DNA of 8,139 nucleotides. Source: Halovenus sp. (GTDB taxonomy: Archaea > Halobacteriota > Halobacteria > Halobacteriales > Haloarculaceae). The position numbers and the translations under genes are program-made. The stretch lies in assembly GCA_003551945.1 (NCBI GenBank), contig PUNZ01000122.1, forward strand, positions 1-8,139. Direction: 5' to 3'. Positions within the stretch are counted from its first letter, which is position 1. Every line of letters starts with the position of its first letter. Below, one piece after another: positions 5,588 to 8,139 of the stretch. The notes below the pieces were generated by a model. It searched no databases. It was not told where the DNA came from and saw nothing but the letters and a program-made list of their open reading frames with translations.

Positions 5588-6262
5588 ATGGAACGGAACA
5601 ACGACGCAGGAAATCGCGGTCAAGTTGGAATTGGCACACTCATCGTATTCATTGCGATGGTGCTGGTCGCAGCGATTGCGGCCGGTGTGCTCATCAACAC
5701 CGCAGGTTTCCTCCAGACGCAGGCGGAGGACACAGGAACGGAAAGTACAGCGCAGGTTGCGGACGCACTCAACGTGATTACTGAAGTTGGTGAAGTTGGT
5801 AACGAAGACAACGATAGTATCGCAAACGTAAGTATGGGTGTCCAGCCCGCGGCAGGAGCTGGTGATATTAATTTAGCAGACTTAACGATACAATACCTCA
5901 GCGATAATACCTTCGAGGAATTAACCGTCGGTAACGATACGACTGATAGCGACGAGTTTGCCTCTGGAGACTCTGAACCTGGTGATATTAGTGCAAGTGC
6001 CACGGATAGTGATCAAGCATCATATGAACTGAGCGTTTTAACGGCTGAGAATGATGATGACGTTGTGATGACTGACAGCGCTGACCGATACACAATCGAC
6101 ATTCCACTCAATGAATCTAACCAGGGCGATCTAGAATCCCTCGAGGAGGGTGAAGATGTCCAAGTGACGATTACGACTGCGTCTGGTTCACAGACAGTCG
6201 CATTCTTGCAAGTACCTGACTCGCTTGTCGGGTTCGATGCAGGCGACAGAGTCAACCTCTAA
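5588..6262 (+). CDS. arlA: Archaellin (archaeal flagellin), paralogue 1
   Basis: Structural subunit of the archaellum filament, 224 residues. A short class III (prepilin-like) leader of 11 residues ends in NRG, and the prepilin peptidase ArlK/PibD would cut before Gln12. The mature N-terminus QVGIGTLIVFIAMVL continues into a hydrophobic helix to about residue 43, the assembly core. Then comes AEDTGTESTAQVADAL, typical of haloarchaeal archaellins, and an acidic beta-rich outer domain ending in TFLQVPDSLVG-like residues. Four N-glycosylation sequons are visible: Asn75, Asn80, Asn116 and Asn175; archaellins of this class are commonly N-glycosylated. Start at ATG 5588 gives the normal leader length. 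It has its own promoter and terminator. The symbol follows haloarchaeal usage; its number within the family cannot be told. Confidence 0.95.
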   Translation: MERNNDAGNRGQVGIGTLIVFIAMVLVAAIAAGVLINTAGFLQTQAEDTGTESTAQVADALNVITEVGEVGNEDNDSIANVSMGVQPAAGAGDINLADLTIQYLSDNTFEELTVGNDTTDSDEFASGDSEPGDISASATDSDQASYELSVLTAENDDDVVMTDSADRYTIDIPLNESNQGDLESLEEGEDVQVTITTASGSQTVAFLQVPDSLVGFDAGDRVNL

Positions 6263-6298
6263 CCAGTTCGCTGCCGCAGACAGCGACTTGGTTTTTTT
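6263..6298 (+). terminator. Intrinsic-type terminator after archaellin gene 1
   Basis: CCAGTTCGCTG pairs with CAGCGACTTGG over eleven positions with one mismatch and one G-U pair, loop CCGCAGA, followed directly by seven T residues. It begins on the base after the stop codon. It should end most transcripts and separate the two archaellin genes into different units. Confidence 0.8.
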
Positions 6299-6345
6299 GT
6301 GGAATACCACACTTTTTATTGAAATTCTCTCGGTAGTGACCTCAA

Positions 6346-6359
6346 TGTGTAATAACACA
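6346..6359. repeat. Inverted repeat TGTGT-AATA-ACACA upstream of archaellin gene 2
   Basis: Perfect 5-bp arms around AATA, with ACC and GGT further out. It lies about 90 bases before the TATA box at 6451, a position suited to an operator or activator site. No cognate protein is known. Confidence 0.35.
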
Positions 6360-6450
6360 GGTCTTGTTGCTTCATACGATAAACTGACCCTTTTAGCATT
6401 AAATCCCTACAAAACGTTGTGCTATCGACAATGATAACCAACCGTACACA

Positions 6451-6457
6451 TTTAAAT
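6451..6457 (+). promoter_or_regulatory. TATA box of archaellin gene 2
   Basis: TTTAAAT predicts RNA start near 6481, which coincides with an ATG and lies four bases before a long hairpin. The distance to the archaellin start codon at 6580 implies a leader of about 100 bases, long for a haloarchaeon. A weaker TTTTACA at 6473-6479 could give a start about 20 bases further on. Confidence 0.55.
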
Positions 6458-6480
6458 CAACTTCCTCCGTACTTTTACAT

Positions 6481-6519
6481 ATGTCATACACCAGTGGAGG
6501 CAATGCTTTCCGCTGGTAG
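6481..6519 (+). CDS. Possible 12-codon leaderless upstream reading frame
   Basis: An ATG at the predicted RNA start opens a 12-residue frame, MSYTSGGNAFRW, ended by TAG at 6517. It is in the same frame as the archaellin gene; after the TAG one codon separates it from the next in-frame ATG (6523). Leaderless initiation on a 5'-terminal ATG is efficient in haloarchaea, so a ribosome here would have to unfold the hairpin at 6485-6525. It may be a regulatory leader peptide or chance; no homologue is recognised. Confidence 0.3.
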   Translation: MSYTSGGNAFRW

Positions 6520-6525
6520 TGTATG
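6485..6525 (+). promoter_or_regulatory. Long hairpin in the leader of archaellin mRNA 2
   Basis: The 5' arm CATACAC-CAGTGG-AGGC pairs with GCTT-CCGCTG-GTGTATG around an AAT loop: about 17 pairs with two G-U pairs, a single-base bulge (T6509) and a three-base bulge (GTA 6516-6518). It starts about four bases from the predicted RNA start. Its 3' arm contains an in-frame ATG (6523). Confidence 0.55.
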
Positions 6526-6542
6526 CACTCCTCCAAGTGCAT
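6523..6542 (+). promoter_or_regulatory. Second leader hairpin with CCTCCA loop
   Basis: ATGCACT and AGTGCAT form a perfect 7-bp stem around the six-base loop CCTCCA. The first three bases are shared with the preceding hairpin, so the two structures partly exclude each other. The loop is exactly complementary to TGGAGG at 6495-6500 inside the first hairpin, allowing a kissing or alternative fold. Confidence 0.45.
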
Positions 6543-6579
6543 TCCGACAAGCACCCTGCACAGCGCCGTGTCACAAGCT

Positions 6580-7320
6580 ATGGAACGACCCACGCGGAGT
6601 AAGCCGGTAAGCCACTCTCACAGCAGCAACTGTGCCGGTAGTGTTGAGACTGAGCATCAAACCCGGGCACAGGTTGGAATCGGCACACTCATCGTATTTA
6701 TTGCGATGGTCCTAGTTGCCGCCATCGCTGCTGGCGTTCTCATCAGCACTGCAGGCGTGTTACAAACGCAGGCAGAGGATACAGGCACGGAAAGTACAGC
6801 ACAGGTTGCGGATGCGCTAATTGTAAGTACCGAAACGGGCGAGGTTGGTGATAATAATGTTACTGACGTTCATCTCGGTGTCCAGCCTGCTGCAGGTGCA
6901 CAAGAAATCAACCTTGCTGGATTGACGATGCAATTTGTTGGTGATCAAAGCTTTGAACAAGTTACCATTGGTGACGATAGCGAAACGAATACGACGGCAA
7001 CAGGTGATACTGATCCCAACGATATCGAACTGAATGACGACCCAGTTGGCTCGTTTCTTGTGGAACCAATTTCGGTTGAGACTGATACAGATGTCGTGAT
7101 GACTGATGGTTCCGACCGGTATGAACTCATTATTCCGCTTGGGGAGGGTTCGGATGCATTCAACACGAGCACTGATGACCAAGGGGAGTTACAGCCGCTT
7201 GAAGAGGGCGAGACGGTCCAGATAACAATTACGACTGATGTTGGCTCACAGACAGCCACTTTCTTACAAGTTCCAGACTCGTTGGTCGGCAACGAAGAAG
7301 GCGAGACCATCAACCTTTGA
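6580..7320 (+). CDS. arlA: Archaellin (archaeal flagellin), paralogue 2, with extended leader
   Basis: Second filament subunit, 246 residues from ATG 6580. The mature part begins at QVGIGTLIVFIAMVLVAAIAA and is nearly identical to paralogue 1 over the core helix and the AEDTGTESTAQVADAL segment. The outer domain diverges and is longer; the C-terminal FLQVPDSLVG is again shared. Sequons NVT, NTT and NTS are visible. The leader before the expected cleavage site (TRA, then Gln31) is 30 residues and contains SHSHSSNC, against 11 in paralogue 1. No ATG, GTG or TTG lies in frame between 6583 and the cleavage site, so it cannot be shorter with a standard start. ATG 6580 is preferred over ATG 6523 because both paralogues then begin with ATGGAACG. 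No good ribosome site is seen. It has its own promoter. Confidence 0.92.
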   Translation: MERPTRSKPVSHSHSSNCAGSVETEHQTRAQVGIGTLIVFIAMVLVAAIAAGVLISTAGVLQTQAEDTGTESTAQVADALIVSTETGEVGDNNVTDVHLGVQPAAGAQEINLAGLTMQFVGDQSFEQVTIGDDSETNTTATGDTDPNDIELNDDPVGSFLVEPISVETDTDVVMTDGSDRYELIIPLGEGSDAFNTSTDDQGELQPLEEGETVQITITTDVGSQTATFLQVPDSLVGNEEGETINL

Positions 7321-7345
7321 GGGCGGGAATAGACTCCTCATTCTT
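7318..7345 (+). terminator. Weak terminator-like hairpin overlapping the archaellin 2 stop
   Basis: TGAGG (7318-7322, including the stop codon) can pair with CCTCA (7336-7340), followed by TTCTTT. Five pairs with a 13-base loop is weak, but the position mirrors the strong terminator after the first archaellin gene. Read-through into the thioesterase gene is possible. Confidence 0.25.
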
Positions 7346-7384
7346 TGATTGGTCCTGACGAAGGCGATGTCGTTGATTTGTACT

Positions 7385-7400
7385 AGGTTAACTCTAACCT
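7385..7400. repeat. Inverted repeat AGGTTA-ACTC-TAACCT before the thioesterase gene
   Basis: Perfect 6-bp arms with a four-base spacer, ending 28 bases before the thioesterase ATG. If the weak TATA-like TTTGTA near 7377 is the promoter, the repeat lies between it and the RNA start, an operator-like position. Confidence 0.4.
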
Positions 7401-7428
7401 TCATAGGCTCGCCGAGAGAGGTTTTGAT

Positions 7429-7833
7429 ATGCACGACGTGTACGAAAACACCGTCAGGTTCGAGGAAACTGACGCACAGGGAATCGTCTTCTACGGCAAC
7501 TACGTCACCTATCAGGATGAGGCAATTACCGCATTCATAGGGGAACTCGGCTACGACCTTGATGACCTCCGTTCGTGGGGCTGGCAGCCACAGGTTGTTG
7601 GCCTTGATTTGAACTACCGCGAATCGGCAACCTTTCACGATGAACTGGTTAACGCTGTTGAAGTCCGTACAATCGGGGAGACAAGCGTCGAGTACGGCTA
7701 CGAATGCCGACGAAAAGCCGACGATGCGATACTCGTTGATGGTACTGTCACACACGTCATTCTGGGACCGGACAACTCACCGATTCGAGTTCCAGAGGTG
7801 TTTCGGGAGGCAGTGGACGCGATAGACTCCTGA
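7429..7833 (+). CDS. Hotdog-fold acyl-CoA thioesterase, 4HBT family
   Basis: A 134-residue single-domain protein of the 4-hydroxybenzoyl-CoA thioesterase/YbgC group, which hydrolyse acyl- or aryl-CoA thioesters in the cytoplasm. The family signature is visible at VRFEETDAQGIVFYGNYVTYQDEA (9-32), with the likely catalytic Asp15 in TDAQGIVFYGNY; the central LDLNYRESATFHDEL (residues 59-73) and VDGTVTHVIL strands complete the hotdog fold. Length is normal. The substrate cannot be told. Start ATG 7429 is supported by GAGAGGT (7416-7422) seven bases upstream. The gene shows no functional link to the motility genes and probably marks the edge of the motility locus. Confidence 0.9.
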   Translation: MHDVYENTVRFEETDAQGIVFYGNYVTYQDEAITAFIGELGYDLDDLRSWGWQPQVVGLDLNYRESATFHDELVNAVEVRTIGETSVEYGYECRRKADDAILVDGTVTHVILGPDNSPIRVPEVFREAVDAIDS

Positions 7834-7920
7834 TTCGTTGCTTCCTTGCTGTCGCCCTCCTCTCATCGCGCTCAGGTGCCCTGTAGTAAGAATACGATCT
7901 GGATTGCTTTTCTCAGTCCG

Positions 7921-7927
7921 TATAATT
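7921..7927 (+). promoter_or_regulatory. Probable TATA box of the helicase gene
   Basis: TATAATT predicts RNA start near 7951 and a leader of about 46 bases. Confidence 0.45.
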
Positions 7928-7980
7928 CACGTTGAGGTAACTCCCACCTGCGAGTACAACAACCCCCAAGTCAATCCAGC

Positions 7981-7996
7981 CCTATTCTCCGATAGG
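7981..7996 (+). promoter_or_regulatory. Short hairpin abutting the helicase start codon
   Basis: CCTAT and ATAGG form a 5-bp stem with a six-base loop that ends on the base before the ATG at 7997. It could mildly hinder initiation. It may be chance. Confidence 0.25.
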
Positions 7997-8139
7997 ATGG
8001 GAGCAGACGACGGCGAGACCACGCTAGCCGTTGACGATGCGTTCGCCGATGAGGCTGTCGACGACCGCGAGGTCTTGGCACTCCTCGACCCAGTCGTGCA
8101 AGAATGGTGGGTCGAGCAGTTCGGTGAGTTCGTCCCAGA
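7997..8139 (+). CDS. Probable Lhr-type DEAD/DEAH-box helicase, N-terminal fragment
   Basis: Only 47 residues are visible before the window ends. An acidic start (MGADDGETTLAVDDAFADEA) leads into LALLDPVVQEWWVEQFGEFVP. This LDP..QEWW..QFGEF segment resembles the region just before the Q-motif in large haloarchaeal Lhr-type ATP-dependent helicases, where a segment like TPPQ.EAIP and then Walker A follow; those lie outside the window. Identification rests on this short match recalled from the family, so it is moderate. Start: ATG 7997 is the first credible start, with a TATA box about 75 bases upstream. No Walker motif can be checked here. Confidence 0.6.
   Translation, partial: MGADDGETTLAVDDAFADEAVDDREVLALLDPVVQEWWVEQFGEFVP

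Larger units (their letters stand above)
7834..7996. other. Intergenic region, no gene seen
   Basis: The 163 bases between the thioesterase stop and the helicase start contain a pyrimidine-rich stretch, a TATA-like element at 7921 and a short hairpin next to the helicase ATG. No clear terminator is seen for the thioesterase. Confidence 0.5.

Noticed and set aside
5412..5777. A 121-codon plus-strand frame whose ATG is about 25 bases after a strong TATA-like element
   Set aside because: It runs well into the archaellin gene in another frame and its sequence is basic and low quality. Most likely the TATA element, if used, serves the archaellin gene.
7264..7755. A 163-codon minus-strand frame opposite the thioesterase gene
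   Set aside because: Antisense to a well conserved hotdog thioesterase with a good ribosome site; the product has no family features.

Overview
The window comes from a haloarchaeon (class Halobacteria). The proteins are strongly acidic, TATA boxes sit about 27-30 bases upstream of predicted RNA starts, one clear leaderless gene is present, and GC looks moderate for the group by eye. The content is a chemotaxis and archaellum (archaeal flagellum) locus. The species cannot be named from the sequence alone.

Layout. The left third, on the minus strand, holds cheB followed by cheA; cheA runs off the left edge. Divergently, on the plus strand, come cheW, a single-domain KaiC/RecA-type ATPase with its own promoter, a small winged-helix regulator whose transcript is probably leaderless, and a small three-segment membrane protein of the DUF7521 type. 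A 481-base gene-free stretch rich in inverted repeats and TATA-like elements precedes the first archaellin gene (5588-6262). That gene ends in an intrinsic terminator. A second, paralogous archaellin gene (6580-7320) has its own promoter and an elaborate 5' leader. A hotdog-fold thioesterase and the first 47 codons of a probable Lhr-type helicase follow; they look unrelated to motility.

How the genes work together. CheW couples receptors to the kinase CheA. CheB is the receptor methylesterase. The output of the chemotaxis system acts on the motor that turns the filament made of the two archaellins. The KaiC-like ATPase, the winged-helix protein and the membrane protein lie between the signalling genes and the filament genes, but their link to motility is inferred only from position. 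No cheY, cheR, cheC, cheD or archaellum motor gene (arlC-arlJ) is visible here.

Most unusual parts. Both archaellin mRNAs are predicted to begin almost exactly at the base of a strong hairpin. The second one also begins with a 12-codon leaderless reading frame, a second hairpin whose loop is complementary to a GGAGG-like stretch in the first, and a precursor leader peptide of at least 30 residues instead of the 11 in its neighbour.
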